Source: Paulinella micropora (taxonomy: Eukaryota; Cercozoa; Imbricatea; Euglyphida). From it: 64,000 nucleotides of DNA. Shown here piece by piece: positions 32,465 through 41,899 of this stretch. Every line of letters starts with the position of its first letter. Positions within the stretch are counted from its first letter, which is position 1. The stretch covers positions 516,821 to 580,820 of the forward strand of contig BJOX01000189.1 of NCBI GenBank assembly GCA_009731375.1, in the 5' to 3' direction. The notes under the pieces were generated by a model, which saw nothing but the letters and a program-made list of their open reading frames with translations, was not told the origin of the DNA and did not search any database. The position numbers were made by a program, and so were the translations under genes.

Positions 32465-33772
32465 ATTACATCCACCACCACCAATCATAGGAGTAGATGG
32501 CGAACTGACACCAGAGTTGAAGAGCCGCGTGCTAGATGTCCAAATTAAGCAGGAAGAAAAAAAAATAGGCCACGAATACGAAGACAACTGGGACTGTTGT
32601 ATGACGAAGCGAAAAACCGACAGCAGACTTATTAAGTATTTATTTCAGCGAAACCTTCAAATAGGTATTTACAACCTTGACTACATTTCTCCAAAAGACA
32701 TATTACATTCAAGGATTGGACAGAGAGACAGAATGGGCTCTCTTAAATGGCGACTAGAAGATATGAAGGACCAATGGCTGACAAGTGTAGATATTGAGGA
32801 TATGGTAGCCGAAGGATACGAAGTCCGCATTCATAAAGGATACTACACTGTAAAATCTGAATGTGTCTTCGCCAAATACATAGACGATGTGTTTAAGGAG
32901 AAGGAAAATGCGGAGAAAGGTAACCCGCAATATCTGCTCGCCAAGCTGTTTATGAATAGTCTATATGGTAAGATGATACAGAGACCTATACCATCTATTA
33001 CAACATATATACGAACGAATGAAGAATACTGGAAATTTCGGAGCAGTAATCAAATAACTGACGTTGTTAAATTTACGGATAAAGAAGGAAAGGATTTATG
33101 GCACATATCGGGCTTACCTCGCAATCCAATCTTATTAGAGAGTGCATAACAAAACCTTCACACTATGGGGCATACATTCTAGCATATAGCAGACGAATTA
33201 TGTTCAACTATATTAAGGAAGCCAACCCGAACAGAAGCATTGAAGATGATTTCTACTGCACCGACACTGATAGCCTCCAAATCCACGCGAGATGTGCTAG
33301 ATATATCAAGAATATGGGTAATAAGAAACTTGGCGGTATAGGGGACGACTTAGGCGACGGTTGTAAGATTATAAAAGGTGTGTGGATAGCACCAAAATTA
33401 GAATTTACGACGAAGGATGCCTTTACGGAAGGAATGACCAAGAACGACTTAAAGCATATTTCAAAAGGAGTTAAAACAGTGACTGAAAATGGAGTTAAAA
33501 GATATTTCCATTTTAGGAGTAAAGGCTTAGATGCTAATCAGCTAAACTATGATACATTTGATAAGATGGACAAAGGGTCGGTTGAAAATGTAAAGGATTT
33601 CCAAATGAAAAAAATACACATTGATAGAAACAGCAAACAACAACAAGTCCCACATTTTAGCATTTTACATATGACGAATGTTAAAAAACAAGTTAATGAG
33701 AATAAGTGGTCAGGTCGTGAGTTTATTAACGATAACGACAGCATCCCGCTCGGCTTTCAAATCAGAAGCTAG
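32454..33772 (+). pseudogene. Protein-primed family B DNA polymerase, C-terminal part, frameshifted
   Basis: Two frames (32454-33149 and 33098-33772) join near 33100-33125. The first holds TSVDIEDMVAEGYEVRIHKG, seen in Polinton-type polymerases, and KLFMNSLYGKM (the KxxxNSxYG motif). The second holds DFYCTDTDSLQI (the DTDS catalytic motif) and a lysine-rich thumb region. The 3'-5' exonuclease domain and motif A (DxxSLYP) are missing: only about 100 residues precede TSVDIED, starting MPPRLHPPPPIIG and overlapping the end of the fibre gene. The complete enzyme is over 800 residues, so this is a truncated copy. It would replicate the viral genome from a terminal protein; here it cannot be active alone. 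Confidence 0.8.
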
Positions 33773-34461
33773 TTATAGATATATTTTTTTGGCTCCTTTA
33801 CCTTTGAAGCTCCTAATCGCATGAATTCCCCTCGTCGGCTTAACTAACTTAGTATTTACAGCAGTTGCTCCCAGCAATGATACAGGGTCAAATGCGGTTC
33901 GGTAGTTCGTCGTTAGCTTCGCAGTCTTTGCCCTTTTGCCTTTTGGATTTACTCTTGTAGCTACTCGGTCAATTACTCCTTCAATGAGGTCTTTTGTGCT
34001 ACTGCCTTTGTTGTATGTGGTCGCCCTCACACCAGTCTTCCTACTTAAATCTTTCGCAATCGTCCCGCCAAGGCTATGACCCGTCAGCTCTACATTATCA
34101 TTTCCATATTTCCTTATTACTTCATCAACCAGCTTCTGCTTTTCTTTATATCTAGGAGTTCTTTTCAATACTCCCTTTACTAATGCGACATCTGTGAGTA
34201 AGTCCCGCTTATCTGCTGAACCTCTAAATGCTACAATAGCCTTACCATCTTTCTCATACACTGTTGATTTTTCTTTGCTTGCGACTGGCTTCCATCCGTC
34301 AGCACCTTTTCGTTCTGATGAAGACAAATAGACATCCTCAGACAAATCTGCATTGCTTCCCTTCTGCCTTCTGTATTCCTTACCAGCTTTTTCAATGCCT
34401 CCCCATAGCTTATATTATGCTTAGCAGAGTAAGCCTTAACAAACTTTATCCACTCACTCAT
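33773..34461 (-). pseudogene. Class 3 lipase-like protein, frameshifted near the start
   Basis: The start is MSEWIKFVKAYSAKHNISYG at 34461. The frame shifts near 34350-34365, and the rest (to 33773) carries AIVAFRGSADKRD, VELTGHSLGG (nucleophilic Ser of the alpha/beta hydrolase elbow), TAFDPVSLLG (candidate Asp) and RGIHAIRSF (candidate His). The triad looks complete. Lipase genes of this type are known in Polinton-like viruses; a role in membrane passage or release is inferred. A single indel separates the two parts. Upstream, GGTTCCTATATTAAT (34476-34490) is one of the shared AATATAGGA-type motifs. Confidence 0.75.
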
Positions 34462-34538
34462 ACCTCCACGTTTTTGGTTCCTATATTAATTATTTAATTT
34501 TTTTATTTTTTTATACTGCCAACTATATACACCCTACT

Positions 34539-34817
34539 ATGTCCACCCTCACAAGACTGTGCGAGAAGTTCCAACAACTTTCAATTGAAAGCGAAAATAA
34601 ATCATTTTCTCTCGCCGATGTTCAAAAGGTAATCCACGACGAAATAAAAGCAATTGAAGAAAAGAGAAATACTCAACCAAAAGACACTTTTCACTTCGGT
34701 AAATACAAAGGCAAAAAAATAGAAGACATCGCAAAGATTGATAAGCCATATATTGAATGGTTAGTTCGTCAACCTTGGGTCCAAAATAAAGACGAATTGA
34801 AAAAGTATTTACCGTAG
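34539..34817 (+). CDS. Small protein with DUF3820/ExoX-C-like GKYKGK domain
   Basis: Codes 92 residues from MSTLTRLCEKFQQLSIESE. A helical first half is followed by DTFHFGKYKGKKIEDIAKI and YIEWLVRQPW, the pattern of the small domain found at the end of exonuclease X and in stand-alone DUF3820 proteins of phages and large DNA viruses. The intact frame and end overlap (9 bases) with the convergent neighbour support a real gene. A nucleic-acid-binding role is a family-based guess. Confidence 0.65.
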   Translation: MSTLTRLCEKFQQLSIESENKSFSLADVQKVIHDEIKAIEEKRNTQPKDTFHFGKYKGKKIEDIAKIDKPYIEWLVRQPWVQNKDELKKYLP

Positions 34818-35451
34818 GTGATACATTTTACCTCTAATATTGATTTCTTTTTTTATAATTCGCAGTATTGCTTTCTGTTTGTGGAAGTCGCTAAACTTGG
34901 TGAAATGTGGTTCTTTCAAAAGGTTATCCTCAACTTCTACTTCTCTCTTCACTTCAAGGTATTGTTTAAGTATATCTTTGAATTGTATGATGTCGAAGTG
35001 GTGGTCGACATGGACATCAACCCCGTCATATATATCTCCACTTATTTCGCACATGTAACGTGGTTCTACGAATACATCAATAGCCATAAGGTCTAGATAT
35101 ACTTGTATTTGAGGTCTTATTGTATTCCTACTAGCTTCTTTTATCACTCTCGCCATTTTTTTTTTTAATTTTCTAAGCCCTATGAGGTCGACACAACAAT
35201 TCCACGAAAACGGCTTACCATTCGCACGAAAGTGTTTGCTTCCTGTTGTCAAATTACTTTCAACATCAATGATGCAATCTTTTATACCTGGGTGATGGGT
35301 TATTAGGTCTCGCACGAAATCGCTATCTTCTGGGTTCAGCACTTCACCATCGTTATATTCGCTTATTATTCTTCTTATGTGGGTTTTTATAGATACTTTC
35401 GTTAGAAACCTCTTACCCCCCCACAACGTATAACTTACGGCGGTAAAACAT
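34809..35451 (-). CDS. DUF3223 (DCL-like) protein
   Basis: GGKRFLTKVSIKTHIRRI, then LNPEDSDFVRDLITHHPGI and FSWNCCVDLIGLRKL, match the DUF3223 domain of plant DCL proteins and phage or viral proteins. The rest (about 110 residues, ending NIRGKMYHLR) is helical and unrecognised. The open frame begins at a TTG (35426), just before a run of seven G. An ATG at 35451 gives MFYRRKLYVVGG in the frame shifted by one at that run, which would continue naturally into the domain. So the gene probably starts at 35451 and the G-run length is wrong or mutated. Function in the virus is unknown; DCL is linked to rRNA processing in plastids. Confidence 0.65.
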
Positions 35452-35498
35452 ATTACCGTATATTACATTAGAAAAAAAATATTACAAAAATTAATTAA

Positions 35499-36752
35499 TT
35501 ATTGGTCTTCTAAGAAATTAACGATAACACTTACATTTCCTCCATTATTAACCGTCGCGACAGACTTTTGTAAAAATGTCAGATTTTTGCCTGGAGAAAG
35601 TTGTATGTAATAAGCTCGCAGGTCAATAAGCTGGCTAGAAGTAGCATTAACATAAAGTTTAAGGATGACATCCGTTATAGTGGCACCACCGAGGGCAGTC
35701 GCACTGACGTCCTTTGACACGATTGAAGTTGTAGCATCAATATCAACAAAGTTCTCCGCCGTAAGTGTTCCAGTCGTTTTCACAATTCGCACTATATTAA
35801 CTTTGGTATCTTCGTTTGATATGCTCACGAGAGATGGATAAACAATTGAATAATTGGTCGCACCACCATTAAAAGTTGTTTTATTTTTTATGCTAATAAT
35901 TGGGCTTTCAGTAGTGCTCGCTGGCTCACTTCCTTCCGCTTCATTCGATATGCTTGAATTAATAGTGTTGGTGCCCTCAATAAACATACTACAACTTGCT
36001 GTTTTCAATGTTTGTATTCCTGTATCGGCATCATTTTTCATACGAGCAACAAATGCGAGAATTGTATTCCGCAGACTGACACCTGTGTTGGCATTAGCAT
36101 ACTTAATCATATGGACTTGCTGGAATTCGCCTGTGTTTGGGTTCTCAATTGAAAACTTAATAGCACCAAAGCCCAAATATTGAAATTGAATTTGAAAGAC
36201 ATTTCCCTTCGTCCAATCCAGGTTAGGCATATCGCCTGTTCCATTACACGGGTCATCCCAGTTTGGTTGTTGAATATATGAAACAACACCTCCTTTTGCG
36301 TGTGCTATACAGAAACCTAACATACCATTTTTATAAAAGTAGAAACCATTTTGTAGATTATTGTCACCAATACCAAAAAATGATATATATTCCTTAGCTT
36401 CATCAGTAGTCCATAAGGCAGTGAAGCGGGCTAAAACACCCATACCAGTTCTGTATTTTATTTTTCTTTTGCTTTCCATAACGGCATTAGCAGTAATATC
36501 GGCGGTTGTTTTTAATTCCGCCATATTGTTTAAAAATGACACACTTGATTTTGTTTCTGTTTTCGTCCATACCCTCGTATTGATAGTATATGGAAAGATT
36601 TCCTGTAATACTGGTGTTAATGAACTGGTTAATGCTTCACCAAAGGCAGTTTTCATATTTTGACCCCCTACATATCCATCATACCCGACTTTGACATTTA
36701 CGAAGTCTCCGCCTGAATTTTGGGCGAGTAAATTTCGTTGATGAGTGGTCAT
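35499..36752 (-). CDS. Large beta-rich putative virion protein
   Basis: Codes 417 residues from MTTHQRNLLAQNSGGDF, an intact frame. It is rich in Thr, Asn, Ser and aromatic residues with alternating beta pattern (GFYFYKNGMLGFCIAHAKGG, VFQIQFQYLGFGAIKFSIEN). No signal peptide, no membrane span and no catalytic motif. It lies just downstream of the capsid gene on the same strand, with an AATATAGGA-type motif upstream (36754-36766), so co-expression with structural genes is likely. A spike, vertex or receptor-binding role is inferred from position and composition only. Confidence 0.6.
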   Translation of the reverse strand: MTTHQRNLLAQNSGGDFVNVKVGYDGYVGGQNMKTAFGEALTSSLTPVLQEIFPYTINTRVWTKTETKSSVSFLNNMAELKTTADITANAVMESKRKIKYRTGMGVLARFTALWTTDEAKEYISFFGIGDNNLQNGFYFYKNGMLGFCIAHAKGGVVSYIQQPNWDDPCNGTGDMPNLDWTKGNVFQIQFQYLGFGAIKFSIENPNTGEFQQVHMIKYANANTGVSLRNTILAFVARMKNDADTGIQTLKTASCSMFIEGTNTINSSISNEAEGSEPASTTESPIISIKNKTTFNGGATNYSIVYPSLVSISNEDTKVNIVRIVKTTGTLTAENFVDIDATTSIVSKDVSATALGGATITDVILKLYVNATSSQLIDLRAYYIQLSPGKNLTFLQKSVATVNNGGNVSVIVNFLEDQ

Positions 36753-36849
36753 AGTTCCTATATTAACAAAAAAATAAATAATCTATCAAAATTAATTACT
36801 ACCTATTACCTCACTGGTGACTGGTGGGGGTGCGGGGGCTTGCCCCTGC

Positions 36850-38370
36850 TTAGGTTCTAGTAATGGTGCCGTTCCTGACATTTACTTCTTGCTGAGTGAC
36901 GACGAATGTGTAATGATTAGCTGTAATACTAGCAGTGTTTCCGATGAATTCCCATCGTCGCTCAGTGTCTAGACTTATTCCACTGATTTCATTTTGGTCC
37001 TTGCTCCACAGAGGGCGGGTATTGTCAAAGCTATCACACCAAAACCAGTTGTATTGATAAACATATAGTCTTCTAGTTTTCCAGTTTGACAATCAACATT
37101 GAATTCCTGAAGTCGTGCCCCGTCTAGTGTAGTATAAAAAGTTTGGACCTTAGAACCAAGCAGGTTGCTATGGTCGTAGGCAGTGTTCTTATTTTCAGTT
37201 CCGTTGAACACAGAGTGATAAATCTTCTTCAGTCTTCGTCCGTGACCTCTGTCAAATCTGAGGATAACATTTTGAGAAGTTGAAGCGAGCCCGACAGTAT
37301 TTTTATACAAATAAGAATAATCAATGTTGAAGCTCATACCTTCGGGGCTCATAATCTTCTGTTGAATTGATTGAATGACATCGGGATTAGTCTCAACAGC
37401 TAAGAAAAGGTTGAGATTAGTAACGGTAACATTTGAATCAGCTACCGCGACCGTCCCTCCGCCAGTAGAAAGAGGGTCATCGTTGTAATAAAAGATTTTG
37501 GGAGTTGGTTGCCAAACAATCCGCATAGTCAAAATTTCTGGAAGCATAATAGTTTTATCCAGAGCGAAAATAGTATTGTACAGCATTCCAAGATTAATCT
37601 TAACATTAATACTTGGGTCGGCAGTATTAATAGTGCCTCCAGAGAAATACTTAGCCTCATTGTGTGCGACATTAACAACACTAAGATTACCAGTTGCTGC
37701 AGCGATTAAAGTATCATCGTGTCTGCGAGCATTTGTTGATGGTTGAGTCAAGTAAGCCCGCATCTTAGCTTGGTATGAAGCCATAACTTCAGAAATACGA
37801 GTAGTAATCGCCGCCCATACATCACCACCATTCGTAGCACCAACAGCGGTCAAAGCCGTACCGTCTGCCTTTAGAGCGATAGCATCAAGCAAGCTAACTT
37901 TTCTTTCAGTCGCGGCGGTGTTAGTAAAGCTCGCCCCGCTTGTTGTATTGTTCTTCTGAAGCATACAACCCGCACCAGATTTGTTGTCGTGGTTTTTCCA
38001 TTGCGAGGAAATCATCAATTGAGGTTTCGGGTTTCCAAATCATCTTAGAGATATTTCCGATTTCATTAATGTCGCACAGATAAACACCACCTCTAGTAAT
38101 CAATTGTATCTGCCTAATTGGTGCCAAGCAGTCCATAAAGCATTTATTATAGTTCGCCGCCTTCGCATCTGGAGCATAAGTAAAACTCAAAACAGAGCGA
38201 GCTAAGTTAAACGGACGGCTGATAAGGTCCAAGTTGCTTTCCTGTCCTCCTGCGGTAGTTACAGTGACATTAATAAAACCCTCACGAGGGGTAAGCTTAT
38301 TCAAACGATAAGAAGCACTGATGTAGTCAGTTCGGCTAAAATCTAGTTCGCCTCCGTGTTGTGTAGGCAT
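36850..38370 (-). pseudogene. Major capsid protein (double jelly-roll type), two frameshifts
   Basis: Three successive frames cover one protein of about 505 residues. The first (from MPTQHGGELDFSRTDYIS, 38370) includes FNLARSVLSFTYAPDAKAAN and LITRGGVYLCDINEIG. The second continues (KNHDNKSGAGCMLQKNN) through PEILTMRIVWQPTPKIFYYN. The third starts near WCDSFDNTRPLWSKDQNEIS. Breaks are at A5 (about 37998-38002) and T4 (about 37035-37045) on the coding strand. Sequence style and position beside penton, protease and ATPase fit the Polinton-like virus capsid. Each break needs one indel in a homopolymer, so error and decay are both possible. It would build the icosahedral shell. The promoter-like GTTGTCCTATATT lies at 38391-38403. 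Confidence 0.8.
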
Positions 38371-38445
38371 TTTGTTTTCCTCTTTTTTCGGTTGTCCTAT
38401 ATTGTAATATGAGAAAAAAATAAATAATTCTAAAATTAAAACTAA

Positions 38446-39255
38446 TTATCTAGATTTTAGCAAATTAAAAAATGATGTAAATAAATTAAAATAATTCGTC
38501 TCGCGATAAATTAATAATGTCATTACAATGCCGAGGCCGTTTAGGTTAATGGGTTGGTCGTTTTCGTCAGTTAAGTAAAAATGATACATTGCTTGAGCTT
38601 GTAGACAATCTTTTGCCATACTCCGACCCGCTTCCGTCGTAGATAACAGAGCCGAACGGGATTTCGTTCGCTGTATATATTTCTTGGAGCACGTGGTTAT
38701 CACCTTCGCCGACGAGGTCCGACTGTACAATGTTTTTTCGCCCGTCAAGATTATGACATTTGGCGACCTCAGTGTATTATTAGCGAAGAAATAAGTAGAG
38801 GACCGCTCAAACCCCATAATTTCGTGGATGCGAGTTTCGTCGTCAAATACAAACCGAGGTTGGATGCTAATGGGATTTTTCGCTACGGTAAACAATAACT
38901 TACCGTCTTCTGGGTCGGTGTTGGTGTTGTTGCTTGTTATTGTGTATGTGTAGTCGTTGGGGCTTTCTGCTGTTAGCACCTCGGCCAGCTTATTTTTTAA
39001 GTTGTTCATTGTGTAGTTTCCTTCGGGTATCGTAATGAGTGCCTCGTTACCGTTCTTACTTAGAATAAAAGTATTGTAAGGACTTGCCACAGAGTAATAT
39101 GATTTCGGCACATAGATATGTAAAATTTTACAGTGTGTCGGGTTGTCTAGCGATTTCATATCAATGGAGTGGGCGAAATCACTGTCCGTGCCGTTTACCC
39201 TATTTTTGCTGTTGACATAGTAAATGTTACTACTTCGCCCACCACGGTATTCCAT
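38446..39255 (-). CDS. Minor capsid (penton) protein
   Basis: Codes 269 residues, intact. The start NIYYVNSKNRVNGTDSDFAH, then HIYVPKSYYSVASPYNTFIL and ALITIPEGNYTMNNLKNKL, is the conserved N-terminal pattern of Polinton-like virus minor capsid proteins, a jelly-roll penton at the fivefold vertices. The C-terminal half is beta-rich (YHFYLTDENDQPINLNGLG). It lies between the capsid and protease genes on the same strand, the order seen in many relatives. Confidence 0.8.
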   Translation of the reverse strand: MEYRGGRSSNIYYVNSKNRVNGTDSDFAHSIDMKSLDNPTHCKILHIYVPKSYYSVASPYNTFILSKNGNEALITIPEGNYTMNNLKNKLAEVLTAESPNDYTYTITSNNTNTDPEDGKLLFTVAKNPISIQPRFVFDDETRIHEIMGFERSSTYFFANNTLRSPNVIILTGEKTLYSRTSSAKVITTCSKKYIQRTKSRSALLSTTEAGRSMAKDCLQAQAMYHFYLTDENDQPINLNGLGIVMTLLIYRETNYFNLFTSFFNLLKSR

Positions 39256-39311
39256 TGTAGACTACGACCTCAAAAACTATTATAGGAAAATATTTTTTTG
39301 CTTTAATTGCT

Positions 39312-40118
39312 TCATATATATGTTTCAAAGCCATAGCCGTTCTTGGCTTTCAACTCCTCCGCTTCCTTCTCCTTCAAATCAGTCCAACCGCTGGCAAATT
39401 TAAATCGGTTCCCTTTCGCCCGCTCTAAATGAAACCTAATACTATGCCACCCGCAGGTATCCGTCGTGTCGCTTTGGTTTTTGACTTGATTGACTTTCAT
39501 AAGCAGGTATGTGTTCGGCTTACTCTTTTCATTAAGCTGTTTCATTTGGTGTAGAAATAGCTCAGTCGGCTTATACAGTGCGAGAGGGTCGTAGATTTCA
39601 ACAGAGTCGTCTTTCATGGTGTCAACCCAAACAGCGATCCAATGTGAGCCCGCTTGACTAGACTTATCTAAGTTCATAATAAAACCATACTTCTTTCTTT
39701 TTTCTGGTTTCAGTTTGTTTATTTCGTCGCTCGCTACTGTCCCTAAATACCAATCATATTTCATAATGTTGTCTATTTCATCCGTCATTAAACCTCTTTC
39801 TGCCCCCGCTAAGTTCTCTGGTAGTTTTGGTTGCTCTTCTGTTGGTGCTGGTTGCTCTTCTGGGGGTGGTGGTTGTTGTGGTGGTTGCTCTTCTGTGGGT
39901 GGTTCGGTGGCTGGTGGTGTATCTTCTGTGGGTGGTTGTTGCGGTTGTTGTATCTGGAATTCATTTGAAAGTGCTTTATATGTGTTGGGGTCGGCATACA
40001 TTTTGTTTATTAGGGTATTTACTAATTCTTTTTTCTTTGATTTGGTCTTCCATTCACTTCGTTTCAAATGCTTTTTTATCATCATCTTAGTTAATATTTT
40101 TCTAATGATGTCTTCCAA
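39312..40118 (-). CDS. Adenain-like maturation cysteine protease
   Basis: Codes 268 residues. Residues 1-50 are basic and helical; 55-100 form a Pro/Glu/Gln linker; the rest is a C5/Ulp1-like protease. The catalytic residues are visible: His159 in GSHWIAVWVD, Asp177 in EIYDPLALY, Gln215 in NQSDTTDTCGWH and Cys222. Family members cleave capsid and core precursors during virion maturation. The frame is intact. It overlaps the end of the upstream coiled-coil gene by 28 bases. The linker is the only unusual part. Confidence 0.85.
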   Translation of the reverse strand: MEDIIRKILTKMMIKKHLKRSEWKTKSKKKELVNTLINKMYADPNTYKALSNEFQIQQPQQPPTEDTPPATEPPTEEQPPQQPPPPEEQPAPTEEQPKLPENLAGAERGLMTDEIDNIMKYDWYLGTVASDEINKLKPEKRKKYGFIMNLDKSSQAGSHWIAVWVDTMKDDSVEIYDPLALYKPTELFLHQMKQLNEKSKPNTYLLMKVNQVKNQSDTTDTCGWHSIRFHLERAKGNRFKFASGWTDLKEKEAEELKAKNGYGFETYI

Positions 40119-41156
40119 TTTTTGGCACCAGTTCCGCCCTGTGCGGTTAGCCCTATTAAAGCATTTTCCAATTCCGCAAATGTCATACCAGCGGTTATGT
40201 TTAATTCACCTCGTCTGAGTGCTATTGTTTCTTGAATATATTGAGTAGCTGTTCTGCCTTCCGCATCTACATTTCCTTTTCTAGCACCAAGTGATTTCCA
40301 CCCTAATTTTTCTGCTAATGGCACTATTTGAATTTTCCTTCGTTTTTGGTTGCTGGCGAATAGAGCTTGAGCTCGTTCTAAATTCGCTATGAATGCCTTC
40401 TGGTCTGATTCCGTTGCCTTCTGTTCTGCTTCGGCTGTTTTCTGGTCTGCTTCCATTGCTTGCTGTCTTAAATCGTCTTGTCGTCGTTTCGCTTCATCAT
40501 CCTTCTTTGAAGTTCCTCCGCAAATGCTATGGCTTCTTCTTCGGTAAAAACATACTCCTTTTGTTTTCCCTTTCTTTTCAATTTATCTTTTGCTTCTTTC
40601 AATGCTATACCTCTTTCAATTAAAGCCTCATCAATCGCGTTTTGTCTTTTCATTTCTCTTTCAATAAAAGCCAATCTTTGAGCTTGAGAGTTTTCGGTTT
40701 GTATGAGTGCGAGTTCATTTCTTTTAGTTTCGGCTTCTGCTCTTCTATTTCCTTTTGTTGTTCTTTTGCTTCTTTGTCTTTCTTTTCTAGCTCGTGTATT
40801 TGCTCATACTTTTCCAGTTTGAGTTTATCTAGCTGATTATTTACCTGATTGCGGTTCTCGTGTTCAAGACGGTTGAAGTCGGACTTAATTACTTTCTCGC
40901 GGGCTTTTTCTTTTCGTTTCCCTCGGGGTTTGTTCATATATTTCAGAAATAGTTTAACGATTTGAAGTGTTGAAAGGTCATTCGTTTTCTCGCCAAAGTT
41001 GAGATATGCTCGTTTGCCTTTCACTTTAATATATGGTCGGCCATCTTTAGTTCTGTATATCCTCGGCGGTCGTTGTTTTCGCAGAGACTTCGCCTCCGCA
41101 CCTCCTCTTCTTAATTTTTTCATATGTATATTGTTAGCGAAAAAAAAATAATACAA
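40091..41156 (-). pseudogene. Coiled-coil virion-type protein, copy 1, two frame breaks
   Basis: The N-terminal part has RPPRIYRTKDGRPYIKVKGK, a motif typical of a family of proteins in Polinton-like viruses. A long Glu/Lys-rich coiled coil follows. Reading moves through three frames with breaks near 40730 (AAAAG run) and near 40500 (AAGAAGG). The last frame includes KAFIANLERAQALFASNQKR and a C-terminal domain (YIQETIALRRGELNITAGMT). The intact protein would have about 350 residues. From about 40128 to 41050 it is essentially identical to the copy at 41900-42840, including the same breaks. Role unknown; structural or scaffold by position. Confidence 0.65.
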
Positions 41157-41211
41157 GATTTAGTTTAATACAGAACCACAACGGAGGGGGTGCGGGGGAC
41201 GAAGGCCCCTG

Positions 41212-41562
41212 CTAACGAAACTTAACAGCTCCACCTCGTTGCTTACCGTAGCCTTGCTTCATCGCGGCCTTAGCTACACGGTCCGCATAAGGAACTCCGA
41301 CATCGCTAAGAAAAGTAGCACCCCTTGAAATCAATTGATTCTTCTTGATAAACCTATTAGCATCCAAGATTGCTTGTCCGACTTTTTTCCAGTTTACTTT
41401 GCCTCCTGCTTGTTTCTTTTTTCCTTTCTTCTTGTTCTTCGCGCCTCCTGCTAAACTTGGGTTTGAAAGGGCTCGCCCTTTCTGTGGCATACTGACTGGT
41501 GAAGGGTTAATTCCGATGTTATATCCCGCTGGTTGTGAAATAATCACTGGTGATGATGGCAT
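41212..41562 (-). CDS. Basic Gly/Lys-rich core (pX-like) protein, copy 1
   Basis: Codes 116 residues from MPSSPVIISQPAGYNIG. A Lys-rich centre (KNKKKGKKKQAGGKVNWKK) is followed by NQLISRGATFLSDVGVPYAD and a tail KQGYGKQRGGAVKFR. Small basic proteins with this LI...G...YA...GYG-GG pattern occur near capsid genes of Polinton-like viruses and adintoviruses and are thought to condense DNA inside the virion. The start region shares TCAGAACTATATATA with copy 2, a likely promoter. It is 13 residues longer than copy 2, in the Pro/Ser part. Confidence 0.65.
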   Translation of the reverse strand: MPSSPVIISQPAGYNIGINPSPVSMPQKGRALSNPSLAGGAKNKKKGKKKQAGGKVNWKKVGQAILDANRFIKKNQLISRGATFLSDVGVPYADRVAKAAMKQGYGKQRGGAVKFR

Positions 41563-41596
41563 GTATATATAGTTCTGAAAAAAATAAATAATAAAA

Positions 41597-41869
41597 TTAC
41601 AAAAACCTTTTGTTAAAATTTTGCCTCAGTTCGTCCGATACCGCATCCACATACAAAAAGTTAAACCGTTCCTTTGTAGCCTCGTGATATTTTTCAATAA
41701 AGTATTCTAGGTCGTAGCCGAGGTCCAGATGTTTGTAAACGAGTTCGATTTTATCAACACTCTGACCAGGAAAAATAAGAAGGTAGTCTAGCTGTTTAAT
41801 CGCCTCAGGTCGTAAGTCGTTTAGATACTGCGAGCTCATAATCACTTTTGACTTGTAGTGGCGGTTTTT
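41597..41869 (-). pseudogene. Packaging ATPase, C-terminal fragment (copy 1, cut by gap)
   Basis: The last 82 or so residues of the ATPase (MIMSSQYLNDLRPEAIKQ ... NFNKRFL) are present, about 95% identical at protein level to the complete copy at 43272-44477. The coding sequence then enters a gap. It differs from copy 2 at several synonymous positions, so it is not a simple repeat of the same read. Confidence 0.8.
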
Positions 41870-41899
41870 NNNNNNNNNNNNNNNNNNNNNNNNNNNNNN
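41870..41899. other. Assembly gap between two copies of one viral segment
   Basis: The 30 N separate an ATPase fragment (left) from a truncated coiled-coil gene (right). The gene order left and right of the gap is the same series, so this may be a scaffold join of two related proviruses rather than a true tandem duplication. Confidence 0.85.

Larger units (their letters stand above)
34476..38403 (-). promoter_or_regulatory. Candidate viral promoter motif, AATATAGGA(A/C)
   Basis: On the minus strand AATATAGGAAC lies before the lipase (34476-34490) and the beta-rich virion protein (36754-36766); AATATAGGACAAC before the capsid gene (38391-38403). Each is within 2-32 bases of the ATG and preceded by an A/T-only run. 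Similar TATA-like sequences are before the core proteins (TCAGAACTATATATA) and the fibre (CAATATATATAG). A late-gene promoter is a reasonable reading. Confidence 0.5.
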
